Source: Thalassovita sp. (GTDB lineage: Bacteria; Bacteroidota; Bacteroidia; Cytophagales; Flammeovirgaceae). From it: a DNA stretch of 64,000 nucleotides. A program made the translations under genes and the position numbers. The stretch is from positions 1 to 64,000 of the forward strand of contig PBYL01000267.1 of the NCBI GenBank assembly GCA_002729595.1, written 5' to 3'. The notes beneath the pieces are model-generated. The model ran no database searches and had not been told where the DNA came from. It saw only the letters and a list, made by a program, of their open reading frames with translations. Shown here piece by piece: positions 26,804 to 36,263 of the stretch. Positions within the stretch are counted from its first letter, which is position 1. Each line of letters starts with the position of its first letter.

Positions 26804-28798
26804 TTACAAGTTTATATCGATAATTACAGTAGAACCGTGCCCTTTTTTAGAGTCAAATACTAAATCGCCTCCCAAATGTGATACCTTTGTTGAAATGTTT
26901 TTTAATCCCATACCTCCACTTTTTCTAGCTTGCTCTACATCAAAGCCAATTCCATCGTCTTCTATAATGATATTGAGGTCGTGTTCTCTGCGTGTAAGAG
27001 AGATATAGAGGTTATTTGCTTTCGCGTGTTTTAACACGTTACTTACTACTTCTTGTATTATTCTGTAGATGAGAATTTCTTTTCTAGACTCAAGTCTTTC
27101 TTCCATATTGTAACTTTCTACAGTTACATACATCTGGTTAGACAATTGAATACTTTCTGCTAATTCTTCGAGTGCGGCTATTATACCAAGGTTATTTACA
27201 ATACCTGCATCAAGGCTGTGAGAAACATCTCTAATCTCACAAGTTACTTTATCAAGCAATTCGTTGGCTTTTAAATATTGTTCTTTGCTTTCGTTTATAG
27301 AACTATTAAATTTTTTCTCCATCGAGTTAAAATACAACTTAATTGTATGCAGTATACTTCCCACTTCTCCATGTAATTGCTGGGCAATTCTCTTTCTTTC
27401 ATATTCCTGACTATCAATTACTGCTTCCATAATCTTAAGTTCCTGTAGTTGCATTATCTCGTTTACCCGCTGGTTATTTATTTCTTCGATCTTAATTGCA
27501 AGATACTGGCTAGCCTTTCTTTTTGCTTGATAGTTTCGCACTATCAAAAAGGCCACTAACAATACTAAACCTGAAATTAACATAAGTGCATTATTAAATT
27601 GATTGGATCTTTCCAAAGCTTGTACATGAAGCTCTTTTTCGAGCTGTAATGTTGTTATTTGCTGTTTGCGCTTTTCTGTATTATACCTGATTCTAAGCTC
27701 CTCAACCTCTTCTTTATTATTTCTTAGGTCCATTTCGCTTTTGGCCTCTTCATAAGCTTTTCTGAATACTATTGCTTCTTCATATTGCTTTAAGCCTTCG
27801 TAACTCAGAGATAATCCTTGGTACGCTGTAACAATATTTTGTTTGGAGTCTGATTTTTCTGATATTTTTAAAAACTTGTTGTAATAGTCTAATGCATCAG
27901 CATAGTTTTCTTTCTTAAGCATTAAATCACCCAGATTACAATAAACTATACCTTCTCCTATCTGATCGTGATGCGCCTTTTTTACTGAAAGACTTTGATA
28001 ATGATATAACTCTGCAAGCGGATAATCTTCCATATAGGTGGCAGTTCTGCCTAAATTATCCCAAACCCTAGCCATATTTACACTATCGTCGAGTGTTTCA
28101 AACTTACTAGCAGCTTCTCTAAAAAATGAGAAAGCATTTTCAAACATTTCACTTTCGTGATAGATTAAACCCAGATCATTAATGATCAATCCTTCGAGTG
28201 CTGCATTTTTCTTTTCAACTGCAATTTCTTTTGCTTGCTCTAGATAAAAAATAGCTGTATCCAGCTTCTCTAGAGAAGTGAAATAAAAGTATCCAAGATT
28301 TTTATAGGTATTTGCAAGCGTAATACTTCCAGGAAAAAGATTTTCTTTAATCTTTAAACTCTTTATGAAACATTCGAGTGCTGGTTTGTTATCGCCCCAT
28401 TTCTTGTAAATGTTGCCCATGTTATTGTAGCAACTTGCTTCGCCTTTTTTATTGTTGCTCGCAATTTCGTAGGCTAATGCTTCTTCGTAACAGTAGAGTG
28501 CTGTAGAATAATCTCCTTTGTTTTTTAAAACAACTCCTTTGCGTTTTAAGCTGGTTGTTTGTCTTTCTGTATCATTAATCTGCTGGGATAAATGGTAGGC
28601 ACTATCTGAGTATTGCAAAGCTACATCCATCTTCTCTTCTCTCCACTCCCATGCTAGCTCGTTTAAAATATCAATTCTATCTGCAATGTTTTCGGTTGTA
28701 TTAAGAGCCTGCACCAGGCTATCTGTGTAAGACTGATGCAGGGCATTTACCCTAAACAAAGGCAGTGTTATTAGCAGGAAAAAGATCGTATGTTTCAT
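26804..28798 (-). CDS. TPR-repeat sensor histidine kinase (NarX/DegS type)
   Basis: The protein has 664 residues. After a signal peptide (about 1-19) there are about seven TPR repeats (about 60-370), for example YYNKFLKISE, placed outside the cytoplasm. A membrane segment lies at about 402-421. A HisKA_3 domain follows, with the phospho-accepting histidine in RIAQQLHGEVGSILHTI. The ATPase domain has an N-box in VVSNVLKHAKANN and a G-box in GGMGLKNI. TPR-type kinases of this layout are common in Bacteroidota. The signal is unknown. The subtilase and small acidic protein upstream are candidate partners. Confidence 0.92.
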   Translation of the reverse strand: MKHTIFFLLITLPLFRVNALHQSYTDSLVQALNTTENIADRIDILNELAWEWREEKMDVALQYSDSAYHLSQQINDTERQTTSLKRKGVVLKNKGDYSTALYCYEEALAYEIASNNKKGEASCYNNMGNIYKKWGDNKPALECFIKSLKIKENLFPGSITLANTYKNLGYFYFTSLEKLDTAIFYLEQAKEIAVEKKNAALEGLIINDLGLIYHESEMFENAFSFFREAASKFETLDDSVNMARVWDNLGRTATYMEDYPLAELYHYQSLSVKKAHHDQIGEGIVYCNLGDLMLKKENYADALDYYNKFLKISEKSDSKQNIVTAYQGLSLSYEGLKQYEEAIVFRKAYEEAKSEMDLRNNKEEVEELRIRYNTEKRKQQITTLQLEKELHVQALERSNQFNNALMLISGLVLLVAFLIVRNYQAKRKASQYLAIKIEEINNQRVNEIMQLQELKIMEAVIDSQEYERKRIAQQLHGEVGSILHTIKLYFNSMEKKFNSSINESKEQYLKANELLDKVTCEIRDVSHSLDAGIVNNLGIIAALEELAESIQLSNQMYVTVESYNMEERLESRKEILIYRIIQEVVSNVLKHAKANNLYISLTRREHDLNIIIEDDGIGFDVEQARKSGGMGLKNISTKVSHLGGDLVFDSKKGHGSTVIIDINL

Positions 28799-28856
28799 AA
28801 TTTAAATATTATCACATTAAGATATAAAATATAAACCTTTCCCCATAGCTTAGCAC

Positions 28857-29192
28857 TTATCCTTTATCGTCAGCATCTCCGGAGTTACCAGTAGATGTTC
28901 CATCGCCATTAGCACCACTTGCTGCACTATCCCAGGCTGCAATTACTATAATCTTTTTGTTTTCGGCTTTAGTAGCTGGTACGTCTGTTATTAAACCAGG
29001 TACTTCGCTTGGGCCGTCCCCAGTTTTTGTTCCATAAAACTTATAAACAAGTGTTCCATCAGGTAATACCGTTGGAGCAGGTGTTGGATCTGTCAACTCA
29101 AATGTAGAATCTTCTGATAAGATAGAATAATACAATTTTAAGTACTGATCGTCTTGAACTTGTAAATAAATTTTGGGCTTAAGTTTCAACAT
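28857..29192 (-). CDS. Small acidic protein of unknown function paired with a subtilase
   Basis: The protein has 111 residues. The first 90 form a mixed strand pattern without a signal peptide. The last 25 are low-complexity Gly/Ser/Asp/Asn (AASGANGDGTSTGNSGDADD), like a flexible tail. No family is recognised. It sits 40 bp after the subtilase gene and 58 bp before the kinase gene on the same strand. It could be a protease substrate, inhibitor or secreted peptide, but the sequence does not decide. Confidence 0.7.
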   Translation of the reverse strand: MLKLKPKIYLQVQDDQYLKLYYSILSEDSTFELTDPTPAPTVLPDGTLVYKFYGTKTGDGPSEVPGLITDVPATKAENKKIIVIAAWDSAASGANGDGTSTGNSGDADDKG

Positions 29193-29232
29193 GGTAATAA
29201 TTATTATATAGTTAAGTGAAAAAAAAATTTGC

Positions 29233-30126
29233 TTATACGATCATTCTTTGCGGATGAATTAAGCCCATTCCATATACATCTTTATCTTCTGGAGTTCCCA
29301 GTTGAAAAGCTGTACTACCAATGCGTTCACGAATAGCATCCGATGATTTGATAGTTGTAATAATTGGATTCTTTTTTTCTCTTGATAGCATTAAAGCAAT
29401 AACCCCTGAAACAAAAGGAGCAGCCATTGAACTTCCGCCTCTAGTTGTATATCCATGTGGTAGATCAGTTGAATAAATATCTACCCCTGGTGCAACAACA
29501 TCTAACTCTGGCCCGGTGGAAGCATCCACCCTAAGCTTAAAAGTTTGATCGACTGCTGCTACGGCAATTGTAGATTTGTACTTTGCTGGATATTGTATAG
29601 AGTTTCGTTGAGGTCCGGCATTACCGGCTGCGCAAACTACTATGCACCCAGCTTCATTAGCTTCGTCTACTGCCTTTTTTAATTCGGGATAATCATTTTT
29701 GGCTTCAATACTCAGATTAATAATATCAGCCTTGTTTTCTATTGCCCAATAAATTGCATTAACTGTAGCAGTTATATTTACAGTCCCTTCATCGTCGATA
29801 ATTTTTCCTATTAGTAATTTGATTTCAGAAGCAAGCCCTATCTTCGGATTTCTGCTGCCAATTATTCCGGCTACATGTGTACCATGTCCGGTTATATCAT
29901 AAACACCAGCTTTACTTTCGGTAAAATTTTTCATCATCGAAATTGCTTTCACAAAATCGGGATGATTAAAAGCAATGCCAGAATCTAATACGGCAACATT
30001 AATTCCTTCTCCTTTGCTCAAACTCCAAAGTGCAGGTATTCCAAATGTTTTTAACCCCCAATTCTCTCTCATGAACAGAGATCGAGAATTTACAGCTGGT
30101 AGTTTTGCTGAAGTTGAGCAAATCAT
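29233..30126 (-). CDS. Subtilisin-like serine protease (S8), no signal peptide
   Basis: The protein has 297 residues and is a minimal S8 catalytic domain. The triad is visible: Asp in NVAVLDSGIAFNHPDF, His in GHGTHVAGIIG and Ser in GGSSMAAPFVSG. The oxyanion Asn is in CAAGNAGPQ. There is no signal peptide and only about 30 residues before the domain, so an inhibitory propeptide is probably absent or very short. This suggests an intracellular protease, or export by a non-Sec route. It appears to head the run subtilase, small protein, kinase, regulator. Confidence 0.92.
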   Translation of the reverse strand: MICSTSAKLPAVNSRSLFMRENWGLKTFGIPALWSLSKGEGINVAVLDSGIAFNHPDFVKAISMMKNFTESKAGVYDITGHGTHVAGIIGSRNPKIGLASEIKLLIGKIIDDEGTVNITATVNAIYWAIENKADIINLSIEAKNDYPELKKAVDEANEAGCIVVCAAGNAGPQRNSIQYPAKYKSTIAVAAVDQTFKLRVDASTGPELDVVAPGVDIYSTDLPHGYTTRGGSSMAAPFVSGVIALMLSREKKNPIITTIKSSDAIRERIGSTAFQLGTPEDKDVYGMGLIHPQRMIV

Positions 30127-30548
30127 TAATTTATTTTTTGCCTAATATAAAGCGAATAGGAATTTAGTCTATACTCGTTTACAAGTAATTAAATATACCT
30201 GTTTTAAGTGATTAATCTAATAATAATTATCACTATTTTTAAGTTTTTTCTTGTTTTAGAAATGCTTGCGATAAGAAAGTTCAATAGCTACAGGGTAGTA
30301 AAAAGAACAAATAAGCAGTATTGGGCTATTTCTAATATTATATAATCTATGCAGTAGCTAATATGGAGTATTTTTTATTAAAAATAAATACTTTATTTTA
30401 AGTAATTTTCAGCAATTACTATTTGAAATTCAAATAATTACCTGTAGGAGGTTGTGTAGGAATGGATATTCGCATGTTATTCAGGAGAAAATAGTAACAA
30501 GCCCTCAAAATCATAAATAAAGCATCAATTCTAAATAGTCTAAACTAC
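30127..30548. other. Intergenic region of 422 bp
   Basis: This is a very AT-rich spacer upstream of the subtilase gene and downstream of the CBU_0592-like gene. No credible ORF, RNA or strong hairpin was seen. It should hold the promoter of the subtilase-led run. Confidence 0.45.
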
Positions 30549-30824
30549 TCAGGTATTCTTTGCCTGTACTTTATCTCTAATTATTTTTAATGTAGCAAAG
30601 AGTCCGATAAACATCCAAACGGCATTGGTAATTAGTGCTGGCGCATCGTTTAGATTGAGCGCATTTAAGGTGAGGCATAAGCCACCAATCACATTTAAAA
30701 TCTGGTAAATTAAACTATTGGCAGTAAGCTTATTAATGCTTAGTAGAAAATAGGCAAGAATAAAAGAAATTGCGCCAACCCAACCAAAAAATACAAATAG
30801 GGAATCTATGTTTACACTAGCCAT
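30549..30824 (-). CDS. CBU_0592-like small membrane protein
   Basis: The protein has 91 residues with three predicted membrane segments (about 10-28, 35-57 and 62-80). The pattern GWVGAISFILAYFLLS, then YQILNVIGGLCLTLNAL and NAVWMFIGLFA, matches the CBU_0592 family of small bacterial membrane proteins, whose function is not known. It stands alone, about 300 bp after the DUF4270 gene. Confidence 0.8.
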   Translation of the reverse strand: MASVNIDSLFVFFGWVGAISFILAYFLLSINKLTANSLIYQILNVIGGLCLTLNALNLNDAPALITNAVWMFIGLFATLKIIRDKVQAKNT

Positions 30825-31125
30825 TTTAATTATTTATTTGAACCTAAGAACACTTCGAATTCTAATTTACTATTAGATAAGCAATTTTCTATAAGAGCAA
30901 ATAAAGAAACCCGACCACTTTTGGTTTAAAACGCATAAAACCAAAGTAGCCGGGTAACAAAATCAACAAAGTAAACTCAAAATAATCTTGAAAATATAAG
31001 GTACTCTAACAGTACAAAAAGCAACTTATATTTCCCTTCATTTTTTAAATACACTTTATTAACTCTACATGACTGGATTCATTAATCTATTTTTAACCCT
31101 ATGTAGTACAATTAGCTGTAATATC
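30825..31125. other. Intergenic region of 301 bp
   Basis: The main content is the hairpin at 30910-30954. The remaining sequence is AT-rich without a credible gene. Confidence 0.45.
30910..30954 (-). terminator. Terminator after the DUF4270 gene
   Basis: CCCGACCACTTTTGGTTT pairs with AAACCAAAGTAGCCGGG as an imperfect stem of about 16 bp. On the minus strand it is followed by TTTCTTTATTT. It lies about 170 bp past the DUF4270 stop. Confidence 0.7.
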
Positions 31126-32499
31126 TTATGGATCAACAAATACATAATAAAGTTCCAGATAAACATTCGCATCTTCGCTTTGTGTATTTGGAGATGGAAA
31201 AATCACACTCTTAAAATTGTTTGCCAGTCCCGATCTAGGCACGGTTAACAAGAAACCTTCGCCTTCATCGTAAATACCTGTTTCGGTAAAATATTCCGTG
31301 AGGTCGTACGCATACTGCGTATCTTCGTAAAACTCCCCATCAAAATAATAACTGCCATACTGCACATCGGAAGTGTAAGGCTCGTAAACCTGCGACTCCA
31401 ATATGTTATCTTCATTAATTACATACATTTCTAGACTGCCGGGCAAATCATCTTCGTAGCGATATGTTCCCTGTACTGGTTGAAGTATTAGTTTAGCTCC
31501 AAGAATATAACCTTGCTCACCAATATCTTCTCTCATTGTCTGTAGGTATGGAAACTCGATACGAGTTGAAAGTCCTATTATACCAGAAATATATGTTTCG
31601 TCATCTGTTAAGGTACTTGATACTTTGTCTTCTTCACTTTCTAACTCACCGATCAAATCCTTCTCAGCTTCAAATTCAACTCTTGTATAGTGATAAGAGC
31701 TAGATGTTAAAGGAAAATCAATTGAATCTCTCGATGGAAACTCTGCACTGTGTATAGAATAATAAATTCTAATATATGGCTCATTTCCTGTTGATGTTCC
31801 TGTATCTTCATCTGTGCTGGTTTCTGTTCCGAAACCTAACAATGTATTTGCTGTGCCTTCAACTGGCATAATTGCAAGCCCTGGAAAATAATCCAAAAAG
31901 TCAGCTTCTACATCAAACAACTCATCATCATCTCTAATCATGTTGAAGAACGTTTCTCCAAATGAATCTTCCAGCTTAATATAAACTGGAACATTTGCAG
32001 TTGGCTTTACTGGGAAATTTCCCTCTCCGAGAGATCGTCCTTCTACTGCAATCTCATCGTAGTCCAACATGTAATCATTATCTTCGTTTGGTGGATCAAG
32101 TTCCTCAGCCAAACGTTTTATTTCCACTCTTTGTAACTCTGTAGTATCTCCTATGTAACTATCGAAAGTGGTTACAAATACTACTGAATCAAAAGAATAA
32201 GCATCATCTAAATCTATATTGTCAATTCCGGATGGAAGCCCAAATTCAAGATAAGCGGAAGCTGTAAATTTGCCAATCTTATCTTTATTATAGATTCCCA
32301 CCAGTACCTCACCTGTACCAGAGGTTACTACAGAATCAAGTTTGGTAGTGTACGTTTTAACGGTGACTGTATCAATAACTATCGTAGTACTTAAATTATC
32401 GGTTACAAAATCATCAAACATCCCATCGTCTGTACTACACTGTACCAACAACCCTATAGCAAACATCAGCAGGATACTTTTTATAAAAAGTACTTTCAT
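31126..32499 (-). CDS. DUF4270 family lipoprotein
   Basis: The protein has 457 residues. A signal peptide ends in the lipobox GLLVQC (Cys near residue 21), so it is membrane-anchored. The sequence is very acidic and beta-rich, with TVKTYTTKLDSVVTSGTGEVLVG and IRIYYSIH segments typical of DUF4270, a Bacteroidota-specific surface-lipoprotein family without a firm function. It follows the Kelch lipoprotein gene on the same strand by 134 bp. The two are probably displayed together at the cell surface. Confidence 0.85.
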   Translation of the reverse strand: MKVLFIKSILLMFAIGLLVQCSTDDGMFDDFVTDNLSTTIVIDTVTVKTYTTKLDSVVTSGTGEVLVGIYNKDKIGKFTASAYLEFGLPSGIDNIDLDDAYSFDSVVFVTTFDSYIGDTTELQRVEIKRLAEELDPPNEDNDYMLDYDEIAVEGRSLGEGNFPVKPTANVPVYIKLEDSFGETFFNMIRDDDELFDVEADFLDYFPGLAIMPVEGTANTLLGFGTETSTDEDTGTSTGNEPYIRIYYSIHSAEFPSRDSIDFPLTSSSYHYTRVEFEAEKDLIGELESEEDKVSSTLTDDETYISGIIGLSTRIEFPYLQTMREDIGEQGYILGAKLILQPVQGTYRYEDDLPGSLEMYVINEDNILESQVYEPYTSDVQYGSYYFDGEFYEDTQYAYDLTEYFTETGIYDEGEGFLLTVPRSGLANNFKSVIFPSPNTQSEDANVYLELYYVFVDP

Positions 32500-32633
32500 G
32501 GAGTTTGCATTTACTTAATTAAATGTGACTATTTAAGCTAGTAATTATGTGTGTTTACTGGTTTAGGAAAACTGATATATTAATAATTGTGATTGTTTTA
32601 ATTTGTCAGTTTAGTTTACCAAAGTAATTGTTA

Positions 32634-33626
32634 TTATAAGTCAGGATCGTCGTCGTACTCTTGATCTGGGAAGAATTCCCACAAGTCATCAAATCTTGAT
32701 GAACCACTACTTCCTGTAGTCACAAATAGTCTATCATTCACAGAAAAGCCAATTGCATTAGTTCTTGAAGAACCTTCAAAGTCTGCAAGCTCTTCCCACT
32801 CGTCTAAAGTTGGGTCGTATTGTAATACAGATTTTGTTGTACTTAATGAAGTACCAGTTAGTATATAAGCGTATCCGCCACTTACTAAGCTTACCGCACC
32901 TGTTCTTTCGATTCCTAAGTCGTCGTTATCTTCGTCTTCGTCGTCTAAGTCGATTAGTTTAGACCAACTTTCGCCATTAAATTTATAGAAGTCAGTTTCA
33001 TAAGAACCGTTGTTCTCTCCACCACCTACATAAGCTTCGCCATTTACAACAAATACAAATGCATTGGTTCTTTTGTTACCGGTTAAACTTTGTACTTGCG
33101 TCCAGTTTCCTGTTGATGGGTTATATTCCCAAAAGTCTTTTAAGTAGTTTTCGTCGTCACCAGTACCAACATAACCTTTGTCGTTAAGCGTAAAAGCAAC
33201 TGCTCCGTAACGTGCTGTACCACCAAAGTTTGCAATAGTATCCCATGTATTAGTCGTTGGGTTGTATTCGTAGAAATCATTAAGTCTGTGGTCACCGTCA
33301 TAACCTGTTCCTACATATCCTTTACCTGCTGCTGAAAACGCAACGGCTGAATTTCTTCCTACTGCTGGTAAATCTGCAATCGCTGTCCATTGCATGCTTT
33401 CTGAATCAAATTTCCAGAAGTCTGTTAAACGGTCACCGTCTTCGTCTATACCTGCTCCAACATAAACAATATTGTCGATGGTAAATGAAACCGCTCCACT
33501 CCTTCTAACTCCTTCAAAGTTTGATCTTTCAACCCAGTTGCCATAATCTGTATCGTCATCGTCGTTACAACTGAATAATAAAGTGGTAATACTTGCAATC
33601 AATAATAAACTCAGAATCTTTTTCAT
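32634..33626 (-). CDS. Kelch-repeat beta-propeller lipoprotein
   Basis: The protein has 330 residues. A signal peptide with lipobox LLFSC (Cys near residue 20) is followed by an Asp-rich tether (NDDDDTD). Six Kelch-type repeats follow, each with a pattern such as R.GAVAF...GYVGTG...DFWEYNP...W, which should close a six-bladed propeller. Such proteins bind carbohydrates or proteins at the surface. It probably forms a unit with the DUF4270 gene downstream. Confidence 0.9.
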   Translation of the reverse strand: MKKILSLLLIASITTLLFSCNDDDDTDYGNWVERSNFEGVRRSGAVSFTIDNIVYVGAGIDEDGDRLTDFWKFDSESMQWTAIADLPAVGRNSAVAFSAAGKGYVGTGYDGDHRLNDFYEYNPTTNTWDTIANFGGTARYGAVAFTLNDKGYVGTGDDENYLKDFWEYNPSTGNWTQVQSLTGNKRTNAFVFVVNGEAYVGGGENNGSYETDFYKFNGESWSKLIDLDDEDEDNDDLGIERTGAVSLVSGGYAYILTGTSLSTTKSVLQYDPTLDEWEELADFEGSSRTNAIGFSVNDRLFVTTGSSGSSRFDDLWEFFPDQEYDDDPDL

Positions 33627-34165
33627 AAATCAATCCCTAGTGTGTCAATAATTTAATTTAGCTATAAAATAAAATTGAATTTGAATCTCAATGTGCTAGT
33701 TCAAATTCTCAATTCAGACAGTGAAAACCAGAGATGATATTTTGTACTCAACTTTTCAGGATTTTTTTTATTTTTTTTTTGAGTATATCAAGTTTTTTAG
33801 GGTTCGAACACAATAAAAAGTGGCTTAAAAGCTAAATAAACCAATTTTTAAGAAAAAATTCCCTTTCAATATTTTAGGCAAAATTCTATCATTTTTCATA
33901 AAACTTATTTTTTTAATAAGATACATGAAGCTTATAAGAGTTGATTCATGCTGATGTTTTGGTGTCTTCTTATTTGGCAATTAATCAGCACTTCATTTCT
34001 TATATAAAACCTTTTGACCTTATTCTTCTCACAAAAAATATCAATATATAATTGATTGATAACAAGATACTTACAAGGATTAAACAGGTTTTTTTGAAAA
34101 TTTTTAAGCACCGAGAGAAGGATTTTTAAAAACCGGCTGTCAAAAGGGAAATCAAATCTTTCATT
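33627..34165. other. Divergent intergenic region of 539 bp
   Basis: This region separates the Kelch gene (minus) from the YHYH gene (plus) and should hold both promoters. It contains a long T-rich tract at about 33762-33780 and a loose TACTCAA...TTGAGTA inverted repeat around it (33747-33785). No credible gene was found. Confidence 0.45.
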
Positions 34166-34939
34166 ATGCTTAAGTTTTCTAGTATCACTTTTTTTACTTT
34201 CAGTCTTTTAACAGCTATTACTTTATTGACTGCTTGCGACAACGATGATGACAACATATCATCTGACGACACCGATGAAACAACCGAAGTTACTTTGCAC
34301 AATGCATTTGCAGAATTTGACACCGACAATCTGGATATTTATCTAGATGGAAACGAAGTGGTAATTGAATCTAACGGAATGCCCAACCACACTTCGCCGT
34401 ATTGGTCACCAACACACGAACTTTATGTAGAACCAACCGTTGCTGAAGATTTAGCTCCTGGCTACATCGACGATTTTAATGGGTCTTATACATTAAGAGT
34501 GCCCGCAGATCCAGACAAAGCATCTAGTTCTTCGTCTACTGGTTTGGGAGCCATTGGAATTGCCATTAGTGGTGGTATGATTTACAATGATGAAGAAGGG
34601 CCCAATGTACCTTTAGACAATGCAGCCACTTCACTAGATTATTCTGGTGCTCATACCGGACCACAAAGCTACCATTACCACTTAGAGCCAAAAGCTTGGT
34701 CTAACGACGATGAAGAGTTAATTGGCATTATCTCAGATGGTTTTTTCTTGTATGGAAGAAAGTGTAATGCTACTGGTACCTACCCTACCGATTTAGATTC
34801 TTCTGGTGGACACACAAGTATCACTCAATTTAATTCTGAAGCGGAGTATCATTACCATATCCAAAATGAACTCTACTTAAACAAGTATTACATTTTATTT
34901 CCGGGTGATTACCAAGGTTCTCCAAATGCGATTCAATAG
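34166..34939 (+). CDS. YHYH-domain lipoprotein
   Basis: The protein has 257 residues. A signal peptide ends in the lipobox LLTAC (Cys near residue 24), with an acidic tether (DNDDDN). The YHYH motif appears as GPQSYHYHLEP and again as AEYHYHIQNE, with SDGFFLYGRKC between them, as in the YHYH family (PF14240). The histidine-rich core suggests metal or ligand binding, but the family is uncharacterised. It starts an overlapping three-gene unit with a MORN-type lipoprotein and an SCO1-like protein. Confidence 0.88.
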   Translation: MLKFSSITFFTFSLLTAITLLTACDNDDDNISSDDTDETTEVTLHNAFAEFDTDNLDIYLDGNEVVIESNGMPNHTSPYWSPTHELYVEPTVAEDLAPGYIDDFNGSYTLRVPADPDKASSSSSTGLGAIGIAISGGMIYNDEEGPNVPLDNAATSLDYSGAHTGPQSYHYHLEPKAWSNDDEELIGIISDGFFLYGRKCNATGTYPTDLDSSGGHTSITQFNSEAEYHYHIQNELYLNKYYILFPGDYQGSPNAIQ

Positions 34940-35522
34940 TATTTTTTTAATTAGCTGCATCATGCTAATTGGCTGTAAAAAATCTGAGAATAATTCTCTT
35001 TCACTAAACCATTGGTTTAGTGTACAGCAAGATACTGTAACAGCTAATTTATTAGAGCTAAATCCTGTAAAAGGGCTTGTTTATTATAAAAACGAGCCTT
35101 TTACGGGAGTTTCCGCCACTTATATGGGTGATGATAAACTGTTTTCTACTATCGATTATGTAGATGGTAAGAAGCATGGCTCATTTAAAAAATGGTATCC
35201 CGACGGCACATTGAGTTATCAAGGTAATTATGTCTTGGGCAAAAAGCAGGGTTATTCAAAGAGTTGGTGGAAAAATGGCGTGCAGCGCTCAGAAGCAAAT
35301 TTTGAAAAAGGAGTTGCACATGGTATTCAATTGCAATGGTATAAAAGTGGGGCAAAGTTTAAACGTCTGCATTTGAATTATGGAAAAGAAGAAGGTCTAC
35401 AACAATCTTGGCGTGAAAACGGCAAACTCTATTGTAATTACGAAGCCAGAAACGGGCGAATATTTGGATTAAAAAGAGCAAACTTGTGCTATGAATTGGA
35501 AGACGAAAATGTTAAATACTAA
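34926..35522 (+). CDS. MORN-repeat (YwqK-like) lipoprotein
   Basis: From the ATG at 34926 the protein has 198 residues. An earlier in-frame start at 34905 would spoil the signal peptide. The signal ends in the lipobox MLIGC. About five MORN_2-type repeats follow, for example GSFKKWYPDGTLSYQGNY and GYSKSWWKNG. YwqK-type proteins are often labelled antitoxins, but the lipoprotein signal argues for an envelope role here. It overlaps the YHYH gene by 14 bp and the SCO1 gene by 32 bp. Confidence 0.85.
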   Translation: MRFNSIFLISCIMLIGCKKSENNSLSLNHWFSVQQDTVTANLLELNPVKGLVYYKNEPFTGVSATYMGDDKLFSTIDYVDGKKHGSFKKWYPDGTLSYQGNYVLGKKQGYSKSWWKNGVQRSEANFEKGVAHGIQLQWYKSGAKFKRLHLNYGKEEGLQQSWRENGKLYCNYEARNGRIFGLKRANLCYELEDENVKY

Positions 35523-36159
35523 TTGGCTAATTATCGGATTGATTTTTTTGTTAGCCTGTGAAAATAGTAGCATGCATGGCAGTAGAGTGGCAACATTGCC
35601 ATTTTATAAAGATGCTGCATTTACTCCTCACTGGTTTACACCTCAAAGCGATACTTTAGCCTCATTTCATAAAATTTCAGACTTTAACCTAATTAATCAA
35701 GAGGGTGATTCAGTGACAGAAAACACCTTTGAAGATAAGATTTATGTGGCTAATTTTTTCTTCACTTTCTGTCCTGGTATTTGCCCTAAAATGACCAACA
35801 ACATGGCAATTGTACAAGAAGCCTTTTTAGAAGATGACGAAGTGCTTTTGCTTTCTCACTCGGTAACTCCCGAACACGATTCAGTAGATATTTTAAAGGA
35901 GTTTGCCAATACTTATAATATCGATTCTAAGAAATGGCATTTGGTAACGGGTGATCGCCAGCATATTTACAAGCTTGGCAGAAAGGATTATTTTATAGAA
36001 GAAAACCTCGGTCGCAATAAAAATGCTGATGATTTTCTCCATACTGAAAACTTTGTGTTGATTGATAAGCAGAAACACATTCGAGGTATTTACAATGGAT
36101 TAAATAAAACCTCAGTCAATCAGCTAATTGCCGATATAAAAACTTTGAAGAATGAATAG
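35491..36159 (+). CDS. SCO1/SenC-family thioredoxin-like lipoprotein
   Basis: The protein has 222 residues. The start may be ATG 35491 or ATG 35509. The first keeps two lysines before the hydrophobic stretch and the lipobox FLLAC. The SCO fold shows NFFFTFCPGICPKM with the CxxxC copper site, and DDFLHTENFVLID with the third copper-binding histidine. SCO proteins deliver copper to cytochrome oxidase or act as thiol redox proteins. Overlap with the MORN gene indicates one operon with the YHYH protein. Confidence 0.9.
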   Translation: MNWKTKMLNTNWLIIGLIFLLACENSSMHGSRVATLPFYKDAAFTPHWFTPQSDTLASFHKISDFNLINQEGDSVTENTFEDKIYVANFFFTFCPGICPKMTNNMAIVQEAFLEDDEVLLLSHSVTPEHDSVDILKEFANTYNIDSKKWHLVTGDRQHIYKLGRKDYFIEENLGRNKNADDFLHTENFVLIDKQKHIRGIYNGLNKTSVNQLIADIKTLKNE

Positions 36160-36175
36160 AAGATTTTGAAAATCT

Positions 36176-36246
36176 AGTGGCTTAGGTATTGACTCTCCAT
36201 GTATACTTGTTGAACAAATAACTTCCAATACCTTAAGCCACTTTTT
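36176..36246. terminator. Bidirectional terminator between SCO1 and TonB-receptor genes
   Basis: AGTGGCTTAGGTATTG pairs with CAATACCTTAAGCCACT (one bulged base) across a 34-nt loop, followed by TTTTT. The two flanking genes are convergent. Confidence 0.7.
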
Positions 36247-36263
36247 CTAATTAGTTGGTTGAA

